64,000 bases of DNA from the NCBI RefSeq assembly GCF_014117325.1, contig NZ_CP059732.1:6957001-7021000 (forward strand). The letters are read 5' to 3'. The DNA comes from Spirosoma foliorum. Lineage in GTDB: Bacteria; Bacteroidota; Bacteroidia; Cytophagales; Spirosomataceae. The notes under the pieces were generated by a model, which was not told the origin of the DNA, made no database searches, and worked only from the letters and a program-made list of their open reading frames with translations. Both the position numbers and the translations under genes were made by a program. The number at the start of each line of letters is the position of its first letter. Position 1 is the stretch's first letter. Below, one piece after another: positions 26,969 through 35,088 of the stretch.

Positions 26969-27838
26969 ATGTTACGATTCTTGCTATTTTTCTGGGTTCT
27001 TGGACTGGGTACAGTATTAGCCCAAAAGCCACTATTAACTGATTCTATTTTAATAGAAAGTCATTATCGGGTCTTTCATTTTATAAAACCAGCAAAGGCG
27101 AATTCGTCGTTAATTTTCATCCTGCACGGTTCAGGAGGAAATGGCGAAGGAGCCCAGAAAGGAGCCGACAAACTGGAAGAAAAAGCAGATACTGAGAATT
27201 TACTGCTGGTCTACCCGGACGGCTACAAACGCTATTGGAATGAATGTCGTAAAACGGCAAACTCCATAGCCAATAAGGAAGATATAAACGAAAACGCCTT
27301 CTTTGGTCAAATGATCAGCTATTTCACGGAGAAATACCAGATTAATCCAAAACAGGTATTTGCCGTTGGTACATCTGGGGGCGGGCATATGGCTTATAAG
27401 CTTGCCCTGACGATGCCCGAAAAATTTCGGGCGATAACGGCTCTGATTGCTAATCTCCCTGACACAAATAACCTGGATTGTCCCGAGAAAAGAATTGCGA
27501 TTCCCGTAATGATTGTAAATGGTACAGCCGATCAAACGAACCCCTATGAAGGTGGGGAAGTAATAACCGGGACTATCAGTATGGGTCTTGTTCGTTCCAC
27601 TGAGCGTACATTCCATTATTGGGCAGACTTAGCGGGCTACAAAAAACAGCCTCTCAAAGAGTTATTGCCCGATACAGACCCCAATGATCATAAAACAATT
27701 GAGCGATATACATACAAAGAAAAAGGCAAACCAGAAGTTACCTTATTAAAAGTCATTGGTGGTAAACACGACTACCCGAATGACATCAACGTCTACCTGG
27801 AAGCCTGGAGTTTTTTCAAAAGGCAACTTACCCCCTAG
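26969..27838 (+). CDS. Secreted alpha/beta-hydrolase, PHB-depolymerase/feruloyl-esterase (LpqC) type
   Basis: A 289-residue protein with a signal peptide (LLFFWVLGLGTVLAQ). Hydrolase motifs: oxyanion segment FILHGSGGNGEG, nucleophile elbow GTSGGGHMAYKLA (Ser near residue 138), the likely acid Asp in VNGTADQTNPYEGG and a histidine in GGKHDYP. The family hydrolyses esters such as feruloyl-polysaccharide or short polyesters; the substrate cannot be told. It is a single gene between the nuo terminator and the thiolase. Confidence 0.85.
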   Translation: MLRFLLFFWVLGLGTVLAQKPLLTDSILIESHYRVFHFIKPAKANSSLIFILHGSGGNGEGAQKGADKLEEKADTENLLLVYPDGYKRYWNECRKTANSIANKEDINENAFFGQMISYFTEKYQINPKQVFAVGTSGGGHMAYKLALTMPEKFRAITALIANLPDTNNLDCPEKRIAIPVMIVNGTADQTNPYEGGEVITGTISMGLVRSTERTFHYWADLAGYKKQPLKELLPDTDPNDHKTIERYTYKEKGKPEVTLLKVIGGKHDYPNDINVYLEAWSFFKRQLTP

Positions 27839-27864
27839 TGTGCCATTGCAGTTTTCAAAGAAAA

Positions 27865-27884
27865 ATAGTATGCTTGCATAATAA
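27865..27884. promoter_or_regulatory. Palindromic operator upstream of the thiolase
   Basis: ATAGTATGCTTGCATAATAA, two mismatches from the perfect palindrome found before the acyl-CoA dehydrogenase (40109-40128). Core TAGTATGC-TT-GCATA. It ends 81 nt before the thiolase ATG. Its length and symmetry suit a TetR- or MarR-type dimer; the regulator is not in this window. Confidence 0.65.
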
Positions 27885-27965
27885 TTTATTGCTACGGCAA
27901 TTAATCAGCTATAAAATCGGTTATCCTAGTAATTTCCTGCTTAACCAGTAAATAACATTGCTTTT

Positions 27966-29144
27966 ATGGACGCATACATTGTAGCCGGTTACCGTACAGC
28001 AGTGGGAAAAGCCCCACGCGGAGGTCTCCGTTTCACCCGCCCCGACGATATGGCGGCTGAAGTAATCAAGCATTTATTAAGTCAGGTACCTAACCTTGAT
28101 CCAGCTCGCGTTGAAGACCTTATTGTAGGAAATGCCGTGCCTGAAGCCGAGCAGGGCATGCAAATTGCCCGATATATTGCGCTGCTTTCGCTGCCCAATA
28201 GTGTGCCCGGCATGACTATAAACCGGTATTGTGGTTCGGGATTGGAAGCCATTGCCATTGCATCGGCTAAAATCCACGCAGGTTTGGCCGATTGTATCAT
28301 TGCCGGAGGCACAGAATCTATGTCGCTAGTACCCGTAATGGGCTGGAAAACAGCGTTGAACTACGAAATTGCCAAAGCACATCCTGACTATTATATTGGT
28401 ATGGGTCTCACGGCAGAACAAGTAGCTCAACAGTTCAAGATCAGCCGGGATGCACAGGACGAATTTGCATTTGAATCACATCAGAAAGCATTAGCAGCCC
28501 AGAAAGAAGGGAAATTTACAGATGAGATCGTTCCGATCAAGGTAAACGAAACCTATTTCGATGCCGAAAGTAATAAGAAGAAAACACGCGAGTGGACCGT
28601 CTCGCAAGATGAAGGCCCACGTAAAGATACCAGCGCTGAAGGTCTGGCTAAGTTAAAGCCTGTATTTGCGGCTGGTGGTTCAGTAACGGCAGGTAACTCA
28701 TCGCAAACATCCGACGGAGCTGCTTTCGTGGTTGTTATGTCGGAACGATTGGTTAATGAACTGAATTTGAAACCGGTTGCCCGAATGGTCTCTTATGCCA
28801 CGGCTGGGGTTGAACCTAAAATTATGGGTATCGGGCCAGTGGCTGCTATTCCCATTGCACTCAAAAAATCGGGTTTGAAACAAGATGACATTGACCTGAT
28901 TGAATTAAACGAAGCCTTTGCAGCCCAATCCCTAGCGGTTATTCAGGAATTAGGCCTCGACCGAAGTAAGATCAACCCGAATGGTGGAGCAATCGCTTTG
29001 GGACACGCCCTTGGCTCTACGGGTGCCCGATTATCAGTACAACTGCTGAACGAAATGCGCCGTCGTGATCAGAAATATGGAATGGTATCGGCCTGCGTAG
29101 GCGGTGGTCAGGGCGTAGCCGGAATTTTTGAGCGGCTGAATTAA
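27966..29144 (+). CDS. Acetyl-CoA C-acyltransferase (thiolase)
   Basis: A 392-residue thiolase. Active-site cysteine in [12 protein letters not shown] (near residue 88), catalytic His in [16 protein letters not shown] (near 347) and the second Cys in SACVGGGQG (near 377) are intact. A degradative role (last step of fatty-acid beta-oxidation) is favoured because the gene shares an operator with the acyl-CoA dehydrogenase 12 kb away; a biosynthetic acetoacetyl-CoA thiolase role cannot be excluded. It is monocistronic, followed by a strong terminator. Confidence 0.92.
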   Translation: MDAYIVAGYRTAVGKAPRGGLRFTRPDDMAAEVIKHLLSQVPNLDPARVEDLIVGNAVPEAEQGMQIARYIALLSLPNSVPGMTINRYCGSGLEAIAIASAKIHAGLADCIIAGGTESMSLVPVMGWKTALNYEIAKAHPDYYIGMGLTAEQVAQQFKISRDAQDEFAFESHQKALAAQKEGKFTDEIVPIKVNETYFDAESNKKKTREWTVSQDEGPRKDTSAEGLAKLKPVFAAGGSVTAGNSSQTSDGAAFVVVMSERLVNELNLKPVARMVSYATAGVEPKIMGIGPVAAIPIALKKSGLKQDDIDLIELNEAFAAQSLAVIQELGLDRSKINPNGGAIALGHALGSTGARLSVQLLNEMRRRDQKYGMVSACVGGGQGVAGIFERLN

Positions 29145-29182
29145 TTAGAAATTTTACCACAGATACATAGTTGTAAAACTCT

Positions 29183-29213
29183 AGCCGAATGTAGTCCTAC
29201 ATTCGGCTTTTTT
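29183..29213 (+). terminator. Terminator of the thiolase gene
   Basis: Perfect 11-bp stem AGCCGAATGTA/TACATTCGGCT, 4-nt loop, then a T-run. The T-run overlaps the stop of the convergent LysM gene. Confidence 0.9.
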
Positions 29214-31107
29214 ATTTCCAAATCAATAATATCTGGCCAACCTCAATCACATATTTTTTCAGGTCATTCCAACGCACCAAATCCTTGACCTGTACTTTAT
29301 TCAGGAGTGCAATTCGATAGAGCGTCTCTCCAGTATGAACCGTATAAAAAATGGCGTTTCTTGTCAATGGAGTAAGTTGTCTTTTTACAATTGTTTTTCG
29401 TTTATAGATTGGCTTACTAACGATTACTTGTTGTTGTGTACTAACACCTACAATAAGCCTTTGACCTATTCTAAGCGGAATACGTTCCGACAGCTTGTTC
29501 CAGTCATAAAGTTGATTAACCGTAACTCCATATAAACGGGAAATAGCATAGTACGTTTGTCCAGGGGTAACAACGTGTTGCTTTGTGGTCACTGGAACCG
29601 CAGTTGGAGCTACATCTAATAGAATAAGTGTATCATCATCTACTGTCTGTAGACGGTCATCTGCAATTACCAAGCTGTCCTTGACTATTGAAGGCTTAGG
29701 CAGTATCTTAATCTCATCAGGTTGCTTTTGTAAAGAGTCCTGGTAGGGCATTAGGGGTTTGGCCCTGGCAATGATAGGTTCCTCAGGAGGCAATTGTATG
29801 TACTCTATAGGCTGACTAGTTGGCCGTTTCGTTTGCAACCACACAATCCGGCCTGGCTGAAGCTTCTGCGTAGCGGTCATGTGATTGTATTTCAGAAGTG
29901 ATTTTAGTCGAATGCCGTACCTATTTGATATTTCTAACAAAGTCTGATTTTTCTGCGTAACATGAAATGGAATTTTACCCCGTTTAGCTTTCGTTTGAAG
30001 ATAATAGACCTCGCCAGGTCGAATGGCACTATTATCAACGCTTAAGTCATTGTATTTAAGAAAGTTACCAACCGTAATATTTCCATAGAATGCCAATGTA
30101 ATTATATTGTCACAATTCTGGGCCTGCACGCCATGTCGCTCGTTTATCGTATAAAAAACGACATCTGATCGCAACTTATCTGATTTGTCTTTTACCTTAA
30201 CCAACACGGGGAAAGCGCTAGATGGCTGACGTAATTTATCATTTCTAGACTCTGATGTAGCCAATAGCTGTACTCTCGAAAATTCTTCAGATGTTACCTG
30301 TACAAGTATAGAGTATTCTTTATTGGTTGGTATATAAGTCGTTTTTAACCACCTATTGAGAGGTCTTACTTGGTCTTCAGTGATTTGTAAACGCTCAGCG
30401 ATGGCATTAAGCGTTTGCCCTTCTCCATTTGGATAGGTGTATAGTATATAGTTGACTGAAGGACGATAGTTTAGTACCTCCTGTTCAAAAACCAGTTTTC
30501 GAGCTAAAATTTTCCATATCAGCGGTGAGTTTTGTGTACCAAGTAAAATATAAATGGGATCGGTCAACTGGGAAAGTCGTGAATCGGTATTCTCCTGCAA
30601 ATACTTTAATAAGGTTAATGCATAATTTTTCTGAGTTTCCTGCAACCGGACGAGTTCGTTGAGTACAACTTCTGTGCTTATAGCAAAATGAAATCGTTCA
30701 TCAACATAACTATCCATACGAAGATTAAGACGCCTGCCGTGGAGTTTTGACAAAGCCCAGAATCCAACCGAATCTACCTCAGCAAAAGGCAAGACAACAA
30801 AACGAAAATCATCAGGCAAATTAGCTTTATCTAATAGGGGTTTTAATATAGGTGTCAACTGCTGCAATACACTTATATCGTGATGAATAGTGGCTGGATG
30901 GGCATACAAAATCTGCATCTCTTGCTGGATCAACAATCGTCCTTGCTGAGTTACGTGAATAGGAGTTCCAGCCAAATTTATATCAGAAGGAATATCCGGT
31001 AATGACTGTCCCTGTAAGTGTGTACTTGGTTGGGCCAACAACGTTACCAAACATAACATAACGAAAACCCTTAGTACTAATCCTTCAGCTATTTGCACAG
31101 TTTCCAA
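29212..31107 (-). CDS. LysM-repeat protein with a degenerate MltD-like transglycosylase domain
   Basis: Up to 631 residues. The longest frame starts at a TTG (31107); GTG 31098 or ATG 31059 (MLCLVTLLAQ, signal-peptide core) may be the true start. Residues about 95-190 resemble an MltD-type lytic transglycosylase (LPDDFRFVVLPFAEVDSVGFW then KLHGRRLNLRMDSYVDERFH, read as two pieces), but the catalytic glutamate region is shortened. LysM-like units follow at about 220-265, 370-420, 505-550 and 585-631 (e.g. YTVHTGETLYRIALLNKV). It should bind peptidoglycan in the periplasm, probably without cleaving it. Convergent with the thiolase. Confidence 0.85.
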   Translation of the reverse strand: METVQIAEGLVLRVFVMLCLVTLLAQPSTHLQGQSLPDIPSDINLAGTPIHVTQQGRLLIQQEMQILYAHPATIHHDISVLQQLTPILKPLLDKANLPDDFRFVVLPFAEVDSVGFWALSKLHGRRLNLRMDSYVDERFHFAISTEVVLNELVRLQETQKNYALTLLKYLQENTDSRLSQLTDPIYILLGTQNSPLIWKILARKLVFEQEVLNYRPSVNYILYTYPNGEGQTLNAIAERLQITEDQVRPLNRWLKTTYIPTNKEYSILVQVTSEEFSRVQLLATSESRNDKLRQPSSAFPVLVKVKDKSDKLRSDVVFYTINERHGVQAQNCDNIITLAFYGNITVGNFLKYNDLSVDNSAIRPGEVYYLQTKAKRGKIPFHVTQKNQTLLEISNRYGIRLKSLLKYNHMTATQKLQPGRIVWLQTKRPTSQPIEYIQLPPEEPIIARAKPLMPYQDSLQKQPDEIKILPKPSIVKDSLVIADDRLQTVDDDTLILLDVAPTAVPVTTKQHVVTPGQTYYAISRLYGVTVNQLYDWNKLSERIPLRIGQRLIVGVSTQQQVIVSKPIYKRKTIVKRQLTPLTRNAIFYTVHTGETLYRIALLNKVQVKDLVRWNDLKKYVIEVGQILLIWK

Positions 31108-31515
31108 TAATCTAAATCTTATTATTTTAAATATTTATAAATTCCAAGATACTAAATCAAACCTTTTAAACATCAATAGTTGACTTATTTGTAACCTTAG
31201 TATTTTATATTTAAACTTGTATAGGATACTGTTTGTTTAAAATAGTGAGAGTATAACTCAGTCAATTCTTGTTTAATGGTGGTTTTTGATACAAAACCTT
31301 AAGAATATAACAAAAATAAATTATCGGGTAAGTGAACATTATATGCAATAATTATAAATAGTAAATGCTCATTATTGACGTTTCTTTAACTAGTCAATAA
31401 TGAGCATTTACTCGGCTAAAAATCAATCTTCTACAAAATAGAAAGCTTTCAATAGGCCATCTAGTTGCTTTATTCCCGAATTCAGATCAATAAATAGTAA
31501 GTTGCTTCTTAGCTT
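31108..31515. other. 408-bp AT-rich gap
   Basis: No coding frame. It contains the upstream region of the LysM gene, a perfect 20-bp palindrome (31360-31412) and the 3' flank of the SDR gene. Nothing else is recognised. Confidence 0.5.
31360..31412. repeat. Perfect 20-bp-arm palindrome
   Basis: AGTAAATGCTCATTATTGAC (31360-31379) and its exact reverse complement (31393-31412) around a 13-nt loop. It lies between the LysM gene start and the SDR stop, both on the minus strand, so it is outside any recognised transcript end with a T-run. Confidence 0.9.
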
Positions 31516-32280
31516 TTACAGGTTCATACCACCCGATACCTCAATGCGCTGGGCATTAATCCATTTTGCATCATCGGTACATAAGAAGGCCACAACACCA
31601 CCAATATCATCGGGACGTCCAACGCGACCTAGAGCGGTTACTCCAGCAATATGTTGGTTCACATGCGGGTTATCCCGAACAACACCACCCCCAAAATCTG
31701 TTTCAATAGCACCCGGCGCTACGATATTAACCGCAATCCCCCGCGAACCTAATTCACTAGCCATGTACTTGGTCAATGTTTCAATTCCGCCCTTCATAGA
31801 CGCATAAGCGGCATAACCGGGTGATGTGAAACGGGCCAGACCTGTAGACAGGTTAATGATCCGACCACCGTCGTTAATAAACGGCAGTGCTTTTTGTGTC
31901 AAAAAGAACACGCCTTTAAAATGGATATTCATCAGCAGATCAAACTGTTCTTCGGTTGTTTCGGCAAACGAAGCCCCTATTCCGATGCCCGCATTGTTGA
32001 TTAAAAAGTCAAAATGGTCAGTGGAAAAGGTCGCTTTCAGAACGGCGGTTAGTTGATCGAAAAATGCATCGAAACTTTTTGTGTCACCCGTATTGAGTTG
32101 CAAGGCGGCAGCCTTTTGACTTGCTTTTTCAATTTCAGCGACTACAGCCAGAGCTTCGTCTTCTTTACTGTTATAGGTCAGGATTACATCGATACCTTTT
32201 TGAGCAAGGCTAAGAGCCATATTTTTACCCAGGCCACGGCTACCGCCAGTGACTAAAGCGATTTTACTGTTGGTTGTCAT
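31516..32280 (-). CDS. SDR-family NAD(P)-dependent oxidoreductase
   Basis: A 254-residue classical short-chain dehydrogenase: cofactor motif TGGSRGLGKNMA near the N-terminus, NNAGIGIGASF, active-site YASMKGG (Tyr-x3-Lys), and an C-terminal WINAQRIEVSGGMNL. Rossmann fold, cytoplasmic, substrate unknown. It lies downstream of the AraC regulator on the same strand but has its own promoter. It may be a detoxification enzyme given the efflux neighbours, which is inference. Confidence 0.92.
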   Translation of the reverse strand: MTTNSKIALVTGGSRGLGKNMALSLAQKGIDVILTYNSKEDEALAVVAEIEKASQKAAALQLNTGDTKSFDAFFDQLTAVLKATFSTDHFDFLINNAGIGIGASFAETTEEQFDLLMNIHFKGVFFLTQKALPFINDGGRIINLSTGLARFTSPGYAAYASMKGGIETLTKYMASELGSRGIAVNIVAPGAIETDFGGGVVRDNPHVNQHIAGVTALGRVGRPDDIGGVVAFLCTDDAKWINAQRIEVSGGMNL

Positions 32281-32399
32281 TGTTCAATGTGTTAGTTGAT
32301 AAACTACGCTTGTATTATCCACAGAGACGACGAGAACCCCAGGAATTGTAGAATTGTGTTGTTGCTCAGTTCCATCTTCTGCTGAAATTTTAGATGGAA

Positions 32400-32407
32400 C
32401 AAAGGTA
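32400..32407 (-). promoter_or_regulatory. Promoter -7 box of the SDR gene
   Basis: On the minus strand TACCTTTG, an exact TAnnTTTG match, about 120 nt before the SDR start. A TTTG (minus, 32433-32436) lies 25 nt upstream, longer than usual. Confidence 0.4.
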
Positions 32408-32473
32408 GATCAGCGGTCAGGGCGACCGTTTGCAAACATCAATCCAATCGTTGCAAAATTCAAATCAGGATTC

Positions 32474-33403
32474 TTACCCACGAAAGGCCACGGGCGAAAG
32501 TGAGGTCTGTTTACGGAAAAAATTGGAGAAATGGGCTACTTCTTCAAAGCCCAAACTGTAAGCAATTTCGGAAATGTTCCAGTTGGTCTGCCTCAACAGA
32601 ATTTTAGCCTCCTGAACAATCCGGCTGCTGATGATGTCGGTAGTGGTTTTACCTGTATTTTCCTTTAAGACCTTATTAAGGTGATTGACATGAATGGCTA
32701 ACCGCTCCGCGTAATCTTTGGCGGTACGCAGGTTAAGTTTTTGGTGGGGCGATTCAACCGGAAACTGCCGCTCTAGTAATTCAATAAATAACGAGGATAC
32801 GCGAGCTGAAGCCGTATGTGTAGGGTATAAGGACGTAGCAGGTTGTAATTTTTGTCCGTAGTGAATCAGTTCCAGCACATAATTACGGATCAGGTCATAT
32901 TTATAGGCGTAATTCGACCCTAACTCCTTGTGTATCTTCTTGAATATAAAACTAATCTCTTCGGTTTCTTCGTCCGAAAGCTGGAAGATCGGGTAGCCGC
33001 CGGGTTGGAAAATAGGCAGTTCATCGGCCACAACACCGCTCTTTGACTGCACTAAAAACTCATCCGTAAAGACACAGAAATAGCCCGACTGATCCGTGTC
33101 TTGCGGTAAGTAATGATAAGGCACTTTGGGCGTTGCGAATAAGAGCGCATTTTTCTCTATGTCGATCACCTTGTCTGCGTACTCAGCTCGGTTTCGTCCG
33201 CGAATCAAGCTTATTTTGTAGTAAGCTCTTCGGTTATAAGGCATGAATGGCTTGCCCTTACTAGCAGCCATCAGATCGGCAATACTAAATACATTGAAGT
33301 GCCCAATTTCTTTATTTATACCATCCGGTAAAAGAGAACGTAAGCCTCCACCTTCGGCAGGAGCGATTTCTTTGTAAAACTCATCAAGTGAAATAACGCC
33401 CAT
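32474..33403 (-). CDS. AraC-family transcriptional regulator
   Basis: A 309-residue regulator. The long frame begins at TTG 33424, but that codon overlaps a -7 box, so ATG 33403 (MGVISLDEFYKEI) is the likely start. The N-terminal part is a cupin-like sensing domain; the C-terminal 100 residues contain two helix-turn-helix motifs (RLAIHVNHLNKVLKENTG and ISEIAYSLGFEEVAHFSNFF). It lies between the ArsR gene and the SDR gene and probably controls the SDR gene and/or the efflux operon. The inducer is unknown. Confidence 0.9.
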   Translation of the reverse strand: MGVISLDEFYKEIAPAEGGGLRSLLPDGINKEIGHFNVFSIADLMAASKGKPFMPYNRRAYYKISLIRGRNRAEYADKVIDIEKNALLFATPKVPYHYLPQDTDQSGYFCVFTDEFLVQSKSGVVADELPIFQPGGYPIFQLSDEETEEISFIFKKIHKELGSNYAYKYDLIRNYVLELIHYGQKLQPATSLYPTHTASARVSSLFIELLERQFPVESPHQKLNLRTAKDYAERLAIHVNHLNKVLKENTGKTTTDIISSRIVQEAKILLRQTNWNISEIAYSLGFEEVAHFSNFFRKQTSLSPVAFRG

Positions 33404-33421
33404 AGCCTTATTTGTAAAATT

Positions 33422-33450
33422 CAAATGTAGGCAATTTTAATTGCCCTCAA
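33422..33450 (-). promoter_or_regulatory. Promoter of the AraC gene with a palindrome in its spacer
   Basis: Minus strand: TTG (33450-33448), an 18-nt spacer, TACATTTG (33429-33422). The spacer contains the palindrome GGCAATT-TT-AATTGCC (33430-33445), a good candidate operator or a small terminator of the ArsR gene whose stop is at 33447. The promoter fixes the AraC start at 33403. Confidence 0.6.
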
Positions 33451-33761
33451 CTTGCCTTGTTCACCGCTTTCAGAACGGAATCCAAAACACCGGGAAATTT
33501 CGCTTCTAGCTCATGCAACCGAAGTGAGGTCAAGCTCTGTGTGCCTTCCGTTCGGATATGAATAATACCAGCCTCACGCAATACTCGTAAGTGGTGCGAC
33601 ATGGTCGATTTGGCAACCGGCGTTGGAATGGTTCCGCAGGGTTGTTCGCTCGTAAGTTTGGCCAGACATTGAACATAATTTAGGCGAACTGGATCACTCA
33701 ATGCATGCAATACGCAGGTTAAGCTAATCTGGTCAACGGTGGGGTGCTGGTACTGTTTCAT
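33447..33761 (-). CDS. ArsR-family winged-helix repressor
   Basis: A 104-residue DNA-binding protein: LHALSDPVRLNYVQCLAKL followed by the recognition helix VAKSTMSHHLRVLREAGII and the wing IRTEGTQSLTSLRL, typical of ArsR/SmtB proteins. No obvious metal-binding CxC is seen, so it may respond to another signal. It is divergent from the RND efflux operon, with a 200-nt spacer containing two inverted repeats, and likely represses that operon and itself. Confidence 0.9.
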   Translation of the reverse strand: MKQYQHPTVDQISLTCVLHALSDPVRLNYVQCLAKLTSEQPCGTIPTPVAKSTMSHHLRVLREAGIIHIRTEGTQSLTSLRLHELEAKFPGVLDSVLKAVNKAS

Positions 33762-33781
33762 AAGCCATTTTCTTCCAATTC

Positions 33782-33796
33782 TCTATATACTATAGA
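33782..33796. promoter_or_regulatory. Candidate ArsR operator near the arsR-like start
   Basis: TCTATA-TAC-TATAGA, a 6-bp perfect inverted repeat, 20 nt upstream of the ArsR-family start codon. Position suits autoregulation. Confidence 0.4.
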
Positions 33797-33917
33797 AACA
33801 ACGTAGCTACAGTAATTGCCAATACAACGATCAGGTAGCTCAAAAAAATTCACTGTTTTTTCAAACGAATGAAACCAACCAGCACACCTCCTTGTTCGAC
33901 ATCCATAAAACATTGTA

Positions 33918-33935
33918 GTTCGATAATCGTAGAAC
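33918..33935. promoter_or_regulatory. Candidate ArsR operator before the RND operon
   Basis: GTTCGATAATCGTAGAAC, an imperfect inverted repeat (GTTC ... GAAC), 26 nt before the adaptor gene ATG. It shares the TAGAA half-site idea with the site near the ArsR gene. Confidence 0.4.
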
Positions 33936-33961
33936 ATTAAAACAATACAACCTCGTTCATT

Positions 33962-35047
33962 ATGAAAACGCTCACAAATCGAACAAAATCGCTCATTGCT
34001 GGTGCTATCATCTTTACAGTAGCTCTTTTTTTCATCACACCCAAAATTTTTTCCAATAAACCAGAAGCATCTACCAGCAAATCGGCTTCCGCACCACCTG
34101 CTGATACAAAAGTAGCCACCGACGTTTTCGTCGTAAAACGTGAAACCATCACCGACGAACTCCAAACCACGGGCACCATTGCCGCCAACCAAGAAGTGGA
34201 TTTAGTAAGTGAAGTAGCCCGAAAACTAGTTCGGGCCTATGTCCGTGAAGGCAATTATGTTGGGCAAGGAACGTTACTGTTCAAATTAGATGACGCTGAC
34301 CTGCTGGCGAAGAAACAAAAAATAGCTCTTCAGGAAAAACTGGCGAAGCTTGACGAAAAACGATTCCGCGAGTTGCTGGCCACCGAAGCTGTCAACCAGC
34401 AGGAATATGACAAGATTTTAACGAACCTGAATGTGTTACAAGCCGAATTGGCAATGGTCGACGTCGATCTGGCTAAAACCGAAATCCGGGCGCCCTTTTC
34501 GGGTCGGCTGGGTCTGAAGCGGGTAGATATTGGAGCTTACGTAACTCCTGCTACCGTGCTCAGTTCATTCGACGATTTGAGTCGGGTAGAGATCAACTTC
34601 ACGATTCCTGAGAAATACGCGTCTGATGTTCGGGCGGGCCAGGCTATTCATTTTACGACCGAAAATAGCAGCCAGCAATTCGTAGGCAACGTTACGGCAA
34701 CCGAACCAAAGCTGGAGGCAAACACGCGGAGTTTATTGGTGAAAGCCGTTAGCGACAACAAAAGCGGCAAACTCGTACCGGGCTCATCAGCCAAAATTGC
34801 TTTTGCATTACACGTTGCTCAGGATGGTATTCAAATTCCGACCGAAGCCCTGATTCCGACCGCCAAAGGTTACTCGCTCTTCCGACTGAACCAGGGTAAA
34901 GCAGAGCGTCGGGATGTAAAAACGGGAAGCCGCACCAAAGGCACTGTTCAGATTTTAAGTGGCTTATCCATTGGCGACACTGTCTTGACAACCAACCTAC
35001 TACGGCTCGATACGGGTGTACCTGTGGCCATTTCGTCTGTCAATTAA
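33962..35047 (+). CDS. RND efflux periplasmic adaptor (membrane fusion protein)
   Basis: A 361-residue adaptor: N-terminal membrane anchor (residues 10-30), lipoyl/barrel-sandwich halves (VSEVARKLVRAYVREGNYVGQGTLL, read in parts, and LAKTEIRAPFSGRLG) separated by a helical hairpin (about 105-155), a beta-barrel domain and a membrane-proximal end. It bridges the inner-membrane pump and the TolC-like channel. First gene of the operon adaptor-pump-TolC-VOC, divergent from the ArsR gene. Confidence 0.93.
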   Translation: MKTLTNRTKSLIAGAIIFTVALFFITPKIFSNKPEASTSKSASAPPADTKVATDVFVVKRETITDELQTTGTIAANQEVDLVSEVARKLVRAYVREGNYVGQGTLLFKLDDADLLAKKQKIALQEKLAKLDEKRFRELLATEAVNQQEYDKILTNLNVLQAELAMVDVDLAKTEIRAPFSGRLGLKRVDIGAYVTPATVLSSFDDLSRVEINFTIPEKYASDVRAGQAIHFTTENSSQQFVGNVTATEPKLEANTRSLLVKAVSDNKSGKLVPGSSAKIAFALHVAQDGIQIPTEALIPTAKGYSLFRLNQGKAERRDVKTGSRTKGTVQILSGLSIGDTVLTTNLLRLDTGVPVAISSVN

Positions 35048-35088
35048 GCAGTTACTGCATTTAGTATTGACCCAAATTTTACCCAATC

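Noticed and set aside
33758..34192. 144-residue minus-strand frame over the efflux promoter and adaptor start
   Set aside because: Low-complexity Cys/Gly/Tyr composition, overlaps the promoter region and adaptor gene; no family likeness.
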